Shown: positions 51,355-60,303 of the stretch, one piece after another
How positions within the stretch are numbered: position 1 is the stretch's first letter
How the letters are laid out: every line of letters starts with the position of its first letter
From: Lentzea sp. NBRC 105346
GTDB lineage: Bacteria > Actinomycetota > Actinomycetes > Mycobacteriales > Pseudonocardiaceae
Direction of reading: 5' to 3'
Length of the DNA stretch: 64,000 nucleotides
Assembly (NCBI RefSeq): GCF_030269605.1
Contig: NZ_BSTQ01000001.1
Coordinates: forward strand, 496,001 to 560,000
Made by a program: the position numbers and the translations under genes
The notes under the pieces: model-generated
Databases searched by the model: none
What the model saw: only the letters and a program-made list of their open reading frames with translations
Told to the model about the DNA's origin: nothing

Positions 51355-51968
51355 TCACGATCGAGGGCGTTTCTGGAGCGGGAAAGACCACACTGACCCG
51401 TTGCCTCATTGCGCGGTTGCGCGAAAGCGAGCAGGACGTCATCGACCTCGCTGAGGTCGAGCAGATCAGTGCCGACCCGGCCTGGCACTTGGGACAACTC
51501 ATGCGCGCGATGACCACGCAATTCGCTGACCGTGAGGCCGCGTTGCTCTATACCGCGCGAACAGCTGGCCGCGTCCGCCTCGCCTGCGAACGGATGGCCG
51601 ATTGGGCCATACCGGTAGTGGTCGCTGACAGGCTCGGCCTGTCGCTGAGCGTCCAGTTGCGCAGAGCAGGGCTCGATACCTCGACTCGCCATGCTCTGTA
51701 CGCAATGGCGATGAGCGGCCTACCTCAGCCAGTGACAGTCCTGCTGGAGGTCAGCCATCACGAGCACGTACGACGCTTGCGAGCCCGCGGCCATCGGCCA
51801 CTCCCTGAGCCGACGTTCAACGATCAACGGAACCTCTTTCGGTCCGAGTACGACCGCTGTCAGCAGCCGAGATTGCTCGTCGATACAAGCGGCATGGACG
51901 CCTCCGAAGTCGAGGCTGCCGTGCTCAACCTGATCTGCCCGTTGACAGCAGGCCCGGCGACGTCATGA
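51348..51968 (+). CDS. Thymidylate-kinase-like P-loop protein
   Basis: A 206-residue nucleoside-monophosphate-kinase fold. The P-loop is EGVSGAGKTT (6-15). VVADRLGLSLSVQLRRAG replaces the DR(Y/F) motif of dTMP kinases, and LLEVSHHEHVRRLRARGHR is the usual lid-region sequence. The active site differs from housekeeping dTMP kinase (no DRYxxS). It may phosphorylate a pathway intermediate. It overlaps the upstream gene by 7 bases and the next by 4. Confidence 0.8.
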   Translation: MLITIEGVSGAGKTTLTRCLIARLRESEQDVIDLAEVEQISADPAWHLGQLMRAMTTQFADREAALLYTARTAGRVRLACERMADWAIPVVVADRLGLSLSVQLRRAGLDTSTRHALYAMAMSGLPQPVTVLLEVSHHEHVRRLRARGHRPLPEPTFNDQRNLFRSEYDRCQQPRLLVDTSGMDASEVEAAVLNLICPLTAGPATS

Positions 51969-52525
51969 AACGGATAGTCCTCACCGGTGGCCACGGAGTC
52001 GGCAAATCCTCGCTGCTGCTCGTGCTCGAGGAACGCGGCGAGCATGTGGTGTTCGAAGCGGCCCGGGACGTGCGACTGCTCGCCCGCTCCCGCGGTGTCG
52101 CCTTTCCCGATGACCAACCCGACTTCGAATCGCGTGTCCTTGCACGGCACCTCAGCCGCGAGGACAACGTGCCCACACACGTTCGACGTCTGTTCCTAGA
52201 CCGCGGCGCCCCTGATCACCTTGCCTACGCCACCGTCGGACGCTGGCCGCTCACCGCCGCCGAGATCACCGCATGTCGAGCTCGGCGCTATGACCTGATA
52301 GTGCTCGTCGACGGTCCACCACAAGGTGTGCCAACACTCGATCGGGTGGAGCAGCGATTCTGTGAGCGCCTCGTGGACGCACTCGAGGAGACCTACACGC
52401 AGCTCGGCATGCGCCTGCACCGGCTCGCGTGGGCCGATGTAGACAGCCGAGCCGAAACGATCTTGAAACTAGTCTCCGATACCCTAGGCGACTGTGGTCT
52501 CCATCCGCGTGACCGCGACCCATGA
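51965..52525 (+). CDS. AAA-type P-loop ATPase/kinase (NadR/AAA_28-like)
   Basis: A 186-residue protein. The P-loop is VLTGGHGVGKSSLL (6-19), then FEAARDVRLLARSRGVAFP and RLFLDRGAPDHLAYATVGRW, the pattern of small AAA_28/NadR-like ATPases, some of which act as kinases. The role here is unknown; it and the previous protein form a pair of P-loop enzymes in the operon. The next gene, a HisRS, follows after 19 bases. Confidence 0.8.
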   Translation: MKRIVLTGGHGVGKSSLLLVLEERGEHVVFEAARDVRLLARSRGVAFPDDQPDFESRVLARHLSREDNVPTHVRRLFLDRGAPDHLAYATVGRWPLTAAEITACRARRYDLIVLVDGPPQGVPTLDRVEQRFCERLVDALEETYTQLGMRLHRLAWADVDSRAETILKLVSDTLGDCGLHPRDRDP

Positions 52526-52544
52526 CACGAAGGAAGCCAGAACC

Positions 52545-53855
52545 GTGCCCGAATACCTGCCAACCGCGCCCTACCGTGGGACCAGGGACTTCCTGCCCCA
52601 GGAGATGTCGATTCGCACGCAGGTATTCCATCGGCTTTACGACGTCATCGAGCGCTACGGCTTCCTCCGCTACGACGGCCCCATCCTCGAGTCGGCGGAG
52701 ATCTACGAGGCCAAGTCCGGCCGCGAGATCGCCGACCAGCAGCTCTACACCCTCACCGACCGCGGCGGGCGGCGCTTGGCGCTGCGCCCCGAGATGACTC
52801 CGTCGGTCGCCCGGATGATCGCCGGTAACGCCGGGCAACTGCAGTTCCCTGTGCGTTGGTACACCAACGTCAATTGCCACCGCTACGAGCGCCCCCAGCG
52901 CGGGCGGGTACGCGAGCACTGGCAGATCAACGTCGACATCTTCGGCTCAGATAGTGCCAGCTGTGAGATCGAAATCTTCGAGCTGATCCACGACATGATG
53001 GCCGCCCTAGGCGCCAGCACGGACATGTGGAAGCTGCGCGCCAACGACCGAGTCCTGCTGGAAAGTATCCTCACCGACATCGTCGAGATCCCAGCCGACA
53101 AACTCCGTGACGTCTCCTCGGTGGTCGACCGCTGGGAGAAGTACCCGCGGGAACAGCTTGCAGAGCAGGCGAGCGAACTCGGCGTCAGCGACAAGCAGTT
53201 CGACCGACTCGCCGAGGCTCTGACCAGCGGGGCATCGGTACTAGACGACATTTCCCAGGACGCGCGCGAACGGTCCCACCTGATGCACGTGCTCAACAGC
53301 AGCGCGGCCGACCTAGTGATCTTCGATCCACTGATCGTCCGCGCCTTCGAGTACTACACCTCGACCGTGTTCGAAGTGTTCGACGCCAATCCAGCCAACA
53401 ACCGGTCGCTATTCGGCGGTGGCCGCTACAGCAACCTCGCCAGCCTGTTCACGCCCCAGCAGATTCCCGGAATCGGCTTCGGCATGGGCGACGTCACCAT
53501 CCACGACTTCCTCGACACTCACGGCCTGCGGCCCGAGCCACGCAGTGAAGTCGACGTTGTCGTCATTCCACTCGACGAGTCACTCGCCGAACCGGCCCGC
53601 CAGGTCGCACGGCAACTTCGGGGAGCTGGCCTGCGCACCAGTACACCGCTGGAGGCCCGCAAACTCGGCAAGGAACTTGCCCGCGCCAGCCGCGCCGGAG
53701 CGCAAGCCGTCGTGATCATCGGACCCGATGAGTGGAACGCCGGCACCGTCACCGTGCGTGCCATGGCGACCAAGGACCAACGGCAAGTACCAGTTGCGTC
53801 CGCAGTGGAGGCCGTGCAAGTGATAACCGCTGGAGCGGAGACGCCCAGCAGCTGA
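52545..53855 (+). CDS. hisS: Histidyl-tRNA synthetase in the peptide operon
   Basis: A complete 436-residue class II synthetase. It starts with PYRGTRDFLPQEM (GTG 52545, with AAGGAAG nine bases before). The His-A/motif 2 region is HRYERPQRGRVREHWQINVDIFG, the second HisRS motif is RAFEYYTSTVFEVF with GGGRYSNL, and an anticodon-binding domain ends the chain. All visible catalytic parts are present. A housekeeping hisS would not usually sit in such an operon, so this may be a second copy: a self-resistance version or a supplier of His-tRNA for peptide extension. Which of these is unknown. Confidence 0.9.
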   Translation: MPEYLPTAPYRGTRDFLPQEMSIRTQVFHRLYDVIERYGFLRYDGPILESAEIYEAKSGREIADQQLYTLTDRGGRRLALRPEMTPSVARMIAGNAGQLQFPVRWYTNVNCHRYERPQRGRVREHWQINVDIFGSDSASCEIEIFELIHDMMAALGASTDMWKLRANDRVLLESILTDIVEIPADKLRDVSSVVDRWEKYPREQLAEQASELGVSDKQFDRLAEALTSGASVLDDISQDARERSHLMHVLNSSAADLVIFDPLIVRAFEYYTSTVFEVFDANPANNRSLFGGGRYSNLASLFTPQQIPGIGFGMGDVTIHDFLDTHGLRPEPRSEVDVVVIPLDESLAEPARQVARQLRGAGLRTSTPLEARKLGKELARASRAGAQAVVIIGPDEWNAGTVTVRAMATKDQRQVPVASAVEAVQVITAGAETPSS

Positions 53856-53870
53856 CCGGCGGGACGGCGC

Positions 53871-53904
53871 GAATGGCACCCGTGCGTGCGGCCGGGTGCC
53901 ATTC
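53871..53904 (+). terminator. Terminator of the radical SAM/HisRS operon
   Basis: A perfect 12-bp stem (53871-53882 with 53893-53904) and a 10-base loop, 15 bases after the HisRS stop. It marks the likely end of the operon that begins at 46658. Confidence 0.75.
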
Positions 53905-54710
53905 CTGTTGGCGAGACACCACCACAAGGCGCAGGGCGCCCTGGTTCGTTCACAAGCTTGCTGATCAAGATGTTTGGTCCAACGGTGTGAAAGGGCTCGT
54001 CAGAGCTCGCGTGATCCTGATGTCCTTGCTTCGCGTTGTTGTCGAGTAGCTCATGCACTGAGGTGTGGGTGGCCCGGACATGATCGGCGTACTGGGTTTG
54101 TCTGCGATAGCCGCCTCGGGCAGACAGAACTGATTGTGACCGCGAGAACCGACCGCACGTGTCCGCGTCTTCTGACCGCAGTAAATGATCTCCGACATGA
54201 TCAATGTCGCTCAGAAGCGGTCGCACTGGCCATCCTCGCGGCCCAGTGTCGGCGATGCTCCTCGCGCCTCCTCCAGGTCGTTCGTCCTCGCTTCGCTGCG
54301 GGCGCTCCACCTGGACCTGCGACGTCGCACCGGCCGAAGGCAGCCAGGATCGAGAAAGGCTCAACTTTGCCCCGCGGCTCAGGTGCGGTCACCGTTCGCG
54401 AGCACAAGCCTCTCGGCCGAGCGAGGCGCGAGCGGTTCTCGCGGAGAAACGCGGTCGAAACTCGCGAACAGAACCACAGAACCATTCGGCGCCGCCAGCG
54501 AGTTCTGCCAAGTCGACGCGGCATCTTGCCGACTAGCACCTCGAGCGACCCCGTCGACCGCACGGACTGGTACTCCTCTCTGCCCCGACCCAGCTCACCT
54601 GAGTTCGCGATCACCAGCCACACGGGTGAAGCCGCTCCCGAGATCGGAACATCGTCTGGATCAGGCAGAGCCTGCTTTCCCTTAGTACCGGCCGTCATCG
54701 GCTATGAGTG
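53905..54710. other. Non-coding or decayed stretch
   Basis: About 800 bases between the terminator and the convergent EAL gene. Several long open frames overlap here on both strands, but none has a ribosome site, a recognisable motif or consistent codon bias. It may contain remnants of a lost gene. I support no feature in it. Confidence 0.4.
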
Positions 54711-57086
54711 CTATGAGGCCTCGACAAGGGCTTGCATGCTGGCGTGGGCGTCGAGCCGTACACGGCGTGAGATCTCCTGGGGTGGCGCGGAGGGACCGAC
54801 GAGCTTTCCTTGGATGAACCGGGCTTCCAGGGCTTGGGCGGCGTGCAGCTGGTCAAGGGTGTCGACGCCTTGCAATGTCACGGTCAGCTCCAGATTGTGA
54901 GCCATCGATACTAGTGCTGACGTGATGGCGTGACAGCATTGATGTTCCGGTTTGGTCCCGCCGAGCCGGGAAGTCAGGCCGGGAGGGACCGCGATGCCCT
55001 CGATCGTGACCTGGGGCAGGAGGTCGAACCGTTCGAAACTGCTGCCGAAGTCGTTGAGACGCAACGGTATCCCGAGGGCACTCAGGCTCACCAGGTGCTC
55101 GACCTTGACTCCCCTCCACGTGGGGGAGCCTGCGTGGTTGAGACCTAGGCGCAGGTGCTCAGGGCGAGCTCGGCTGACGGTGAGGACGGTGCGTACGTCG
55201 TCGACGAGCCGATCACCTTGGGTCAGGCGGCGGGGGATGTTGATGGCGACGAACGGCGTATCCGAGCCCAGGGTGTCCCACCAGATCCTGGCTTGGCGTG
55301 CGGCTTGCTGAAGCATCCACGGCGTGAGGCCGAGGTCAAGTCCGATGTCGTCGGCCATCGTGAGGAGATCGTCGATGCGCAGGTCGCCGTGCTCGGGATG
55401 ACGCCAATGCACGGCCGCTTCGGCACCGGCCAGCGTCGCGTCGTGGGGATCGACGATAGGAATGTAGGCCAGTTCGAGCTCCCTGTTGTCGATACCCGCC
55501 GGCAGCTCCGCGAGCAGATGGCTGCGCCACTGGTCGCCTTCGCCGCGGCGGGTCTCCGTGATGACCGGTCGCCGTCGGGTCGACGCCGCGGTGTGCTGCA
55601 GCACCTGCTCCGCCCGCAGCACCAACTCTTCCGCCGTGACCGCGCCCGCCGCTGCACGCACGACACCGATCCGCGGCATCACGGCGAATTCGTAGTCGCC
55701 CAGATGGACGGTCTCGCTTAGCCAGCCCGACATGTTCTCCACGAGCTCGTCCACCCGCCCCCACATGGCAGAGTCGGTGATCACCACGCAGAAGCTCGTT
55801 CGATCGTGGCGGGCCACCAGGTCCGCCACGCCGCCGGTGGCTCCCCTCAGTCGGGAGGCCAGCACCTTGATCAAGTTCTCGCTGACCGTCGATCCCAGCG
55901 CGCCCGTGATCGAATCGATCTCGTCCAGCCCCACGACGCAAAGCCCCACGGTGCCCCGCGGCCCCGCGGCGCGCAGGACGTCGTCGAGCCGGCGTTGCAG
56001 GCATTGCCGATTGGGCAGCTCGGTCGTGTCGTCGCGGGCTGCCGCCTGATCGAGTCTGGAATGCCACAAGTGCGAGTCGGTCACGTCGTCCATCACGACG
56101 TGGGCATGACCGGAGCCATCCCGGTCGGGAACCCATGTGATGGTCATACTCGCCCACAGCGAACAGTCGCGGCCAAGAGCGAGGAGTTCGATCGCGTCGC
56201 AGGACACGGTGCGGTGATGACGCAGAACCTCCTCGCAGGCTCGCTGCACTTGGCGCGCATCGTCCTCGTTCAGGACGAAGTCAGTGAGCGTTCGACCGAC
56301 GATACGATCACCCGACTGTCCAAGTAGGATCTCCAGTGCGTGGTTCGCCTGCGTTATCCGCCCTTGATCGTCCATGAGGCACATGCCCAGGCGTGAATCG
56401 GGAAACGACGATTCGAAGCGGTCAGGATCGGCGACAAGTGCCTCGTGTTGTTTGCGATGGGCGCGGTCGACGGCGTCGGCGATGGCCATCTGCTCGTCGA
56501 GGACCCGCTGACGGGCGCCGTCGGTGAAGCCCTCCGCGAGGCCGCCCAGCAGGCGTGCCCGCTGTTCGGGATCCGGGTGGGCGGACGTGGCCTGGATCTG
56601 TTCGGTGAACGGCCCGAGCACTTCCAGCGTGTGGCGCAGCACTGAGGTGCTCAGCTCCAGGTCGTAGGCCAGCTGCCGGCCGATCAGCGCAGGAGATAGG
56701 CGGGCGCTGACAGGGTCGGCCAGCCAGCAGGCCATTTGCTGCGCGAAGTCCATGAGTTGCGTGCGCAGCTGCGTGTGGTCCATCGCGAGATAGCTGTTGC
56801 GCGCGATCGCCACCACCCAGGCGTCGACCGTCGATGCGACGACCTCGCTCACAGGCTCGAGGGCCTCCGCCGCAGCGGGATCAACGGCATCGTGACGGCG
56901 GGCGTTGTCGGCCGAGTGGCCCCCGAGGATCGCCTCCAGGACCATCTGACGCTTCGTGTCATCAACCGGCCGCCAGGTCAGCGCATGCACCTGTGCGACG
57001 TAGCTGGACATCCGCTGATCCACCTGGCGGTGCGAGTACGCCCTCGCGCCCGGAATCCACCGCCGAAGCCATCCGATGAAATCCAT
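54711..57086 (-). CDS. PAS-GGDEF-EAL protein with degenerate catalytic motifs
   Basis: A 791-residue soluble protein. An N-terminal helical sensor region is followed by a PAS domain (RITQANHALEILLGQSGDRI), then a GGDEF-type domain whose active site reads RHDRTSFCVV instead of GGDEF, then an EAL-type domain with GAEAAVHWRHPEHG for the EAL loop and LNDFGSSFERFDLL for the DDFG(T)G loop. Several metal ligands are absent, so neither synthesis nor hydrolysis of c-di-GMP is expected. It may bind the nucleotide as a receptor. GAGGAG precedes the ATG. It follows an ECF sigma gene by three bases. Confidence 0.88.
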   Translation of the reverse strand: MDFIGWLRRWIPGARAYSHRQVDQRMSSYVAQVHALTWRPVDDTKRQMVLEAILGGHSADNARRHDAVDPAAAEALEPVSEVVASTVDAWVVAIARNSYLAMDHTQLRTQLMDFAQQMACWLADPVSARLSPALIGRQLAYDLELSTSVLRHTLEVLGPFTEQIQATSAHPDPEQRARLLGGLAEGFTDGARQRVLDEQMAIADAVDRAHRKQHEALVADPDRFESSFPDSRLGMCLMDDQGRITQANHALEILLGQSGDRIVGRTLTDFVLNEDDARQVQRACEEVLRHHRTVSCDAIELLALGRDCSLWASMTITWVPDRDGSGHAHVVMDDVTDSHLWHSRLDQAAARDDTTELPNRQCLQRRLDDVLRAAGPRGTVGLCVVGLDEIDSITGALGSTVSENLIKVLASRLRGATGGVADLVARHDRTSFCVVITDSAMWGRVDELVENMSGWLSETVHLGDYEFAVMPRIGVVRAAAGAVTAEELVLRAEQVLQHTAASTRRRPVITETRRGEGDQWRSHLLAELPAGIDNRELELAYIPIVDPHDATLAGAEAAVHWRHPEHGDLRIDDLLTMADDIGLDLGLTPWMLQQAARQARIWWDTLGSDTPFVAINIPRRLTQGDRLVDDVRTVLTVSRARPEHLRLGLNHAGSPTWRGVKVEHLVSLSALGIPLRLNDFGSSFERFDLLPQVTIEGIAVPPGLTSRLGGTKPEHQCCHAITSALVSMAHNLELTVTLQGVDTLDQLHAAQALEARFIQGKLVGPSAPPQEISRRVRLDAHASMQALVEAS

Positions 57087-57089
57087 CCG

Positions 57090-57734
57090 TCAGTTCTCCT
57101 CGTCGTCGTGGCGGTGTTGTCTCGACTCTGCGACCGCGGCAGTGCCGTCAGCGCCGTGGTCCTGCGATCCGTCCGGTTTGCTGGTGCGCTCGGCAGGCCC
57201 GTGCCCTTTCCCGCGGCCGCGACGGCGGAACCGCTTGCCGGTCAGGTCGGCCATGCGGTCACGCGCCTGCGACAAGTAGTGCGACACCGAGGCGGGCTTG
57301 CAGTTCATGGCCTCGGCGATGTCCTCACGCGACCAGCCGTAGGCGTGCATGAGCAACGCCGTACGCAGACGAGGCGGCAGCTCGCCAAGCGCCTCATTGA
57401 TCTGCTGGGCCTCGACACCGGCCTCCGCCGTCAGCATTCCAGCGCCGACCATGTGCTCGTCAATGTCGGCCAACGACATCGGCACCTCGTGGCGCCGCCA
57501 TGCGTCGATGGCCAGATTCTTCGCCACGCGCATCGCCCATTTGATCCGGTCACCGGTGATATGCTCCCAGCTTTTCCATACCTTCTCGAATGTTGCGTTG
57601 ACAATGGATTCCGAGTCGAACTGGGGCCAGTGAGAATGGACGTACTGGTGTACCTCGCGGTAATGGCCGTCGAAAAACTCGGTAAACGCGCGCTGAGCGG
57701 AGTCATCGTCGACCGGAGGGCGGGCATCGGTCAC
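57090..57734 (-). CDS. ECF-type RNA polymerase sigma factor
   Basis: A 214-residue sigma-70 family protein. Region 2 reads FTEFFDGHYREVHQYVHSHW with ATFEKVWKSWEHI, and region 4 reads LGELPPRLRTALLMHAYGWS with MNCKPASVSHYLSQARDRM (HTH). A basic/acidic tail of about 45 residues (RRRGRGKGHGPAER...) is unusual. The GTG start lies in a GTGA overlap with the small gene upstream. Co-transcription with the degenerate GGDEF-EAL protein suggests that this partner controls the sigma factor's activity in response to c-di-GMP. Confidence 0.9.
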   Translation of the reverse strand: MTDARPPVDDDSAQRAFTEFFDGHYREVHQYVHSHWPQFDSESIVNATFEKVWKSWEHITGDRIKWAMRVAKNLAIDAWRRHEVPMSLADIDEHMVGAGMLTAEAGVEAQQINEALGELPPRLRTALLMHAYGWSREDIAEAMNCKPASVSHYLSQARDRMADLTGKRFRRRGRGKGHGPAERTSKPDGSQDHGADGTAAVAESRQHRHDDEEN

Positions 57735-57991
57735 GCCGGGTTGTCCTCACCCGTTTCGCAGCCGGGGGAGAGGTAGGGCATCACACGCGAGGCCCAGCAA
57801 CCCCCGCGCCGCCCCGCCACAACGGCCTGCACAAATCGGTCCCCCATGACCCGCAGGTCGACAACCACCCACAACGTTCGACAGAAACCCATCAGCGGCA
57901 CACGCGTTTCCGCGCCGGTCCCGCTGCTGGACAGCCGCACGCCATGGCACGTAACCACGGCCGCAATGACGGCGGTGATCAGGTCTACCAA
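57731..57991 (-). CDS. Small protein upstream of the sigma factor
   Basis: An 86-residue frame with TTG start and an excellent AGGAGGGGG site seven bases before it. The N-terminus is hydrophobic (VDLITAVIAAVVTC). Three further cysteines are present (GFCRT, GGCWAS, PGCETG). It overlaps the sigma factor by four bases, so it is translationally coupled. No family is recognised; an anti-sigma or sensing role is possible from position only. Confidence 0.55.
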   Translation of the reverse strand: MVDLITAVIAAVVTCHGVRLSSSGTGAETRVPLMGFCRTLWVVVDLRVMGDRFVQAVVAGRRGGCWASRVMPYLSPGCETGEDNPA

Positions 57992-58348
57992 CGCCGAACC
58001 CCCTCCTAGACACTGAATTACTCGCAGATCAAAACCCCTTCACCCCCTCCACGGTCGAACCCGCCGCCTATTGACACCGAGACGCCCTATATCACCTGAA
58101 TGAGTGAATGGCTCGGCACGCTCCGCAAGGCCCGTACAGCGACGAACCTGGCGAGTACCCACGTGCCGCCGGCCCTCACCGTGTCGATCGTCGGCGTAGT
58201 TCGCGTCTCGAGGCCGGGCCGAGCCGTGCGTGAGCTCGTGACGACTGGCGACCAGAGTGCCCGCACTCAGGCGGAATCACGCCCGGACAGCGGAACCCCC
58301 GCCGCGACGCGCTCGATACGATGATCATCAACGGAGGAGGGAGCGGCC
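57992..58348. other. Divergent promoter region
   Basis: 357 bases between the sigma operon and the DUF574 methyltransferase. TTGACA at 58071 and TATATC at about 58088 are only 11 bases apart, so they are not a normal promoter pair. A 74-codon frame at 58100 has no ribosome site. No gene is supported. Confidence 0.35.
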
Positions 58349-59164
58349 GTGGCACAACAGTCCAACCCCAACCCCGATCTCACCAAGGTCAACCCGGCCC
58401 GTGTCCACGACTGGTTTCTCGGCGGAACACTCAACACCCCGATCGACCGCGCAGCAGGCAAACGGATCGATAACGCGCTGCCCGAGCTCAGATCAATGGT
58501 GCAAGCCAACCGGGTGTTCCTCCGCCACGCCGTGAACTACATGCTTGACCAGGGCGTCAGACAGTTCCTCGAACTGGGTTCCGGCTTACCCACGGCACGA
58601 CACGTCCACCACGTGATTCGCGAGGCGCAACTCGACGCGGCCGTGGTCTACATCGACTGGGACCCAGCAGTCGTCACGGCCGGCCAGGCCGCCGTACGCG
58701 GAACCGACCGCGCCGCCCTCGTGCAAGCCGACCTGCGCGACCCGCGAGCGGTGCTGGACCACCCCTTCACCCGACAGCTGATCAACTTCGCCGAACCAGT
58801 CGGACTCCTGATGATCGGCATTCTGCACACCATTCCCGACGACGCCCATCCCGACCAGGTGATCGCCCTGTACCGGCAGGAACTCTGCTCTCACAGTCAC
58901 CTAGCACTGAGCCACCCAACGCAGCATGGCGCGCCCACCGAACCTCCCCTCCATGCCGAGGAGACCTACCTCGCCCAGGTCGACGTGCTCGGCCACATCA
59001 CCACTCGCAGCCACGCCACACTCGACTCCTGGCTGGAAGGCCTCACCCTCATCCCACCAGGCCTGGCGCCGATGTCCGACTGGCTGCAACCGAGCAGAGG
59101 CGACACCTCCGAACCAGTCAGTGCCCCGCTCGATACTCTCGCCGCAATCGGATACGAGCCATAA
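58349..59164 (+). CDS. SAV2177-family (DUF574) SAM-dependent methyltransferase
   Basis: A 271-residue enzyme of the Methyltransf_19/DUF574 family, very abundant in actinomycetes. The signature NPARVHDWFLGGTLNTPIDR lies at the N-terminus, followed by the SAM site FLELGSGLPTARHVHHVI, the acidic loop VVYIDWDPAVV and VGLLMIGILHTIPD. The GTG follows GGAGGAGGGAG. The substrates are unknown. It stands alone. Confidence 0.92.
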   Translation: MAQQSNPNPDLTKVNPARVHDWFLGGTLNTPIDRAAGKRIDNALPELRSMVQANRVFLRHAVNYMLDQGVRQFLELGSGLPTARHVHHVIREAQLDAAVVYIDWDPAVVTAGQAAVRGTDRAALVQADLRDPRAVLDHPFTRQLINFAEPVGLLMIGILHTIPDDAHPDQVIALYRQELCSHSHLALSHPTQHGAPTEPPLHAEETYLAQVDVLGHITTRSHATLDSWLEGLTLIPPGLAPMSDWLQPSRGDTSEPVSAPLDTLAAIGYEP

Positions 59165-59625
59165 CGAGCCCCCCTTCTGGGGCGGCGCGTCAAACCCACG
59201 CTCGTTTCGGGCAAGTGGCTGGCATCTCGCACAGAGTCTGCGCTGACCTGCTTCAACGACGTCAGGTCCCGGACGGGTCGCTCCGTCGGTAAACGACGTC
59301 GTGCAGAGGTTTCGCGCAAACGCGACACGCCAGCGCAATGCTGGAGCGCGGCTCGACAGCCGAGGCCGCAGACGAACCGGGCTGGCGCTGCTCTTGAACT
59401 TCGAGAGCCTGAGCGGCGATGCACAGCCGGGGCCGGAATGGTGAAAAACCCCCAAAATGGGGACGTGCATCCATTCGAGCTGTGAATACGAACGTGTGAC
59501 GTCGCGCCGATTGAGTTCGTCACAGCGATTCTGTGGAGTCATTGGGGGCCGTGTATGAGTGCCAGAGGCATGCTGATATCACTGGGCCTGACAATGATAC
59601 TGTCTGTTGATACCGTCTCCACGGC
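59165..59625. other. Intergenic region upstream of AbrB-integrase module 1
   Basis: About 460 bases with no gene supported on either strand. The GCCCCC...GGGGC hairpin shortly after the methyltransferase stop (about 59168-59184) may be a weak terminator. Confidence 0.35.
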
Positions 59626-60303
59626 ATGCATGACTTGGCCGGTACTTACTGGGGTGACGCGAAGGTTCGGTGCGACAGTGCATTGGTGGAACTCGTTAGG
59701 CAGGCGGTCGTTGAGGAGGAAATCTGCTTTCGCATGCCGCAGGTGATCAGCAGCCAGGGCACGGTCATGCGCGGTGAGATGCCACCGCCGACAAGACAAG
59801 ACGCGACGTCTGCCTCCGGTCGAGTCTCCAGCCGCAGCGTCGCGGAGGTGCTTGTCAGCGCGGTAGTGCCTCGACTCGCGCCCAACCGGGTGACAGTCCA
59901 GCCGCTGCCCAACGTCAACCTGGGCACGCTCCATCGCGACGGTTCCACCCTATTCGGGATGGCGACCATCGACGACCACGGGCGGCTCGCCGACAGGCAA
60001 CTCCTCCAAGCACTGGGCTGGACCAAGGAGCACCGTCTTGAGATCGCCCTCAACGCCCACGCCATCCTGGTCCGCAGAAGTCCCGAAGGCGCGCTTACGT
60101 TGACGTCCAAGGGACTAGTGCAGATCCCGGCGCCAGTGAGGCGCTGGAGTGCGCTGTCGACAGGTGATCGCGTTCTCCTCGTTGCAATGCCCGAGTTCGA
60201 TCTACTAGTGCTATATGGACAGTCGACCCTGGACGCAATGCTCGTCAACTTCTACACACGACTAGATCTAGACAATGGAAGCCCAACGACCGGAGTCCGC
60301 TGA
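59626..60303 (+). CDS. AbrB/SpoVT-like protein paired with an integrase (module 1)
   Basis: Up to 225 residues; a start at Met52 (59779) would match the length of its paralog at 62610. Two swapped-hairpin AbrB-like units are visible: FGMATIDDHGRLADRQLLQA and LTLTSKGLVQIPAPVRRWSA followed by DRVLLVAMPEFDLLVL. The second unit matches the AbrB consensus (TSKGxVxIPxxxR). It overlaps the integrase gene by 29 bases, so expression is coupled. It probably represses or tunes integrase expression, or assists DNA binding at the site. Confidence 0.8.
   Translation: MHDLAGTYWGDAKVRCDSALVELVRQAVVEEEICFRMPQVISSQGTVMRGEMPPPTRQDATSASGRVSSRSVAEVLVSAVVPRLAPNRVTVQPLPNVNLGTLHRDGSTLFGMATIDDHGRLADRQLLQALGWTKEHRLEIALNAHAILVRRSPEGALTLTSKGLVQIPAPVRRWSALSTGDRVLLVAMPEFDLLVLYGQSTLDAMLVNFYTRLDLDNGSPTTGVR

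Noticed and set aside
53974-54900. Rightward 308-codon frame
   Set aside because: Basic, low-complexity translation overlapping the EAL gene in antisense; no start signal or motif.
58071-58093. TTGACA followed by TATATC as a promoter
   Set aside because: Spacing is 11 bases rather than about 17.
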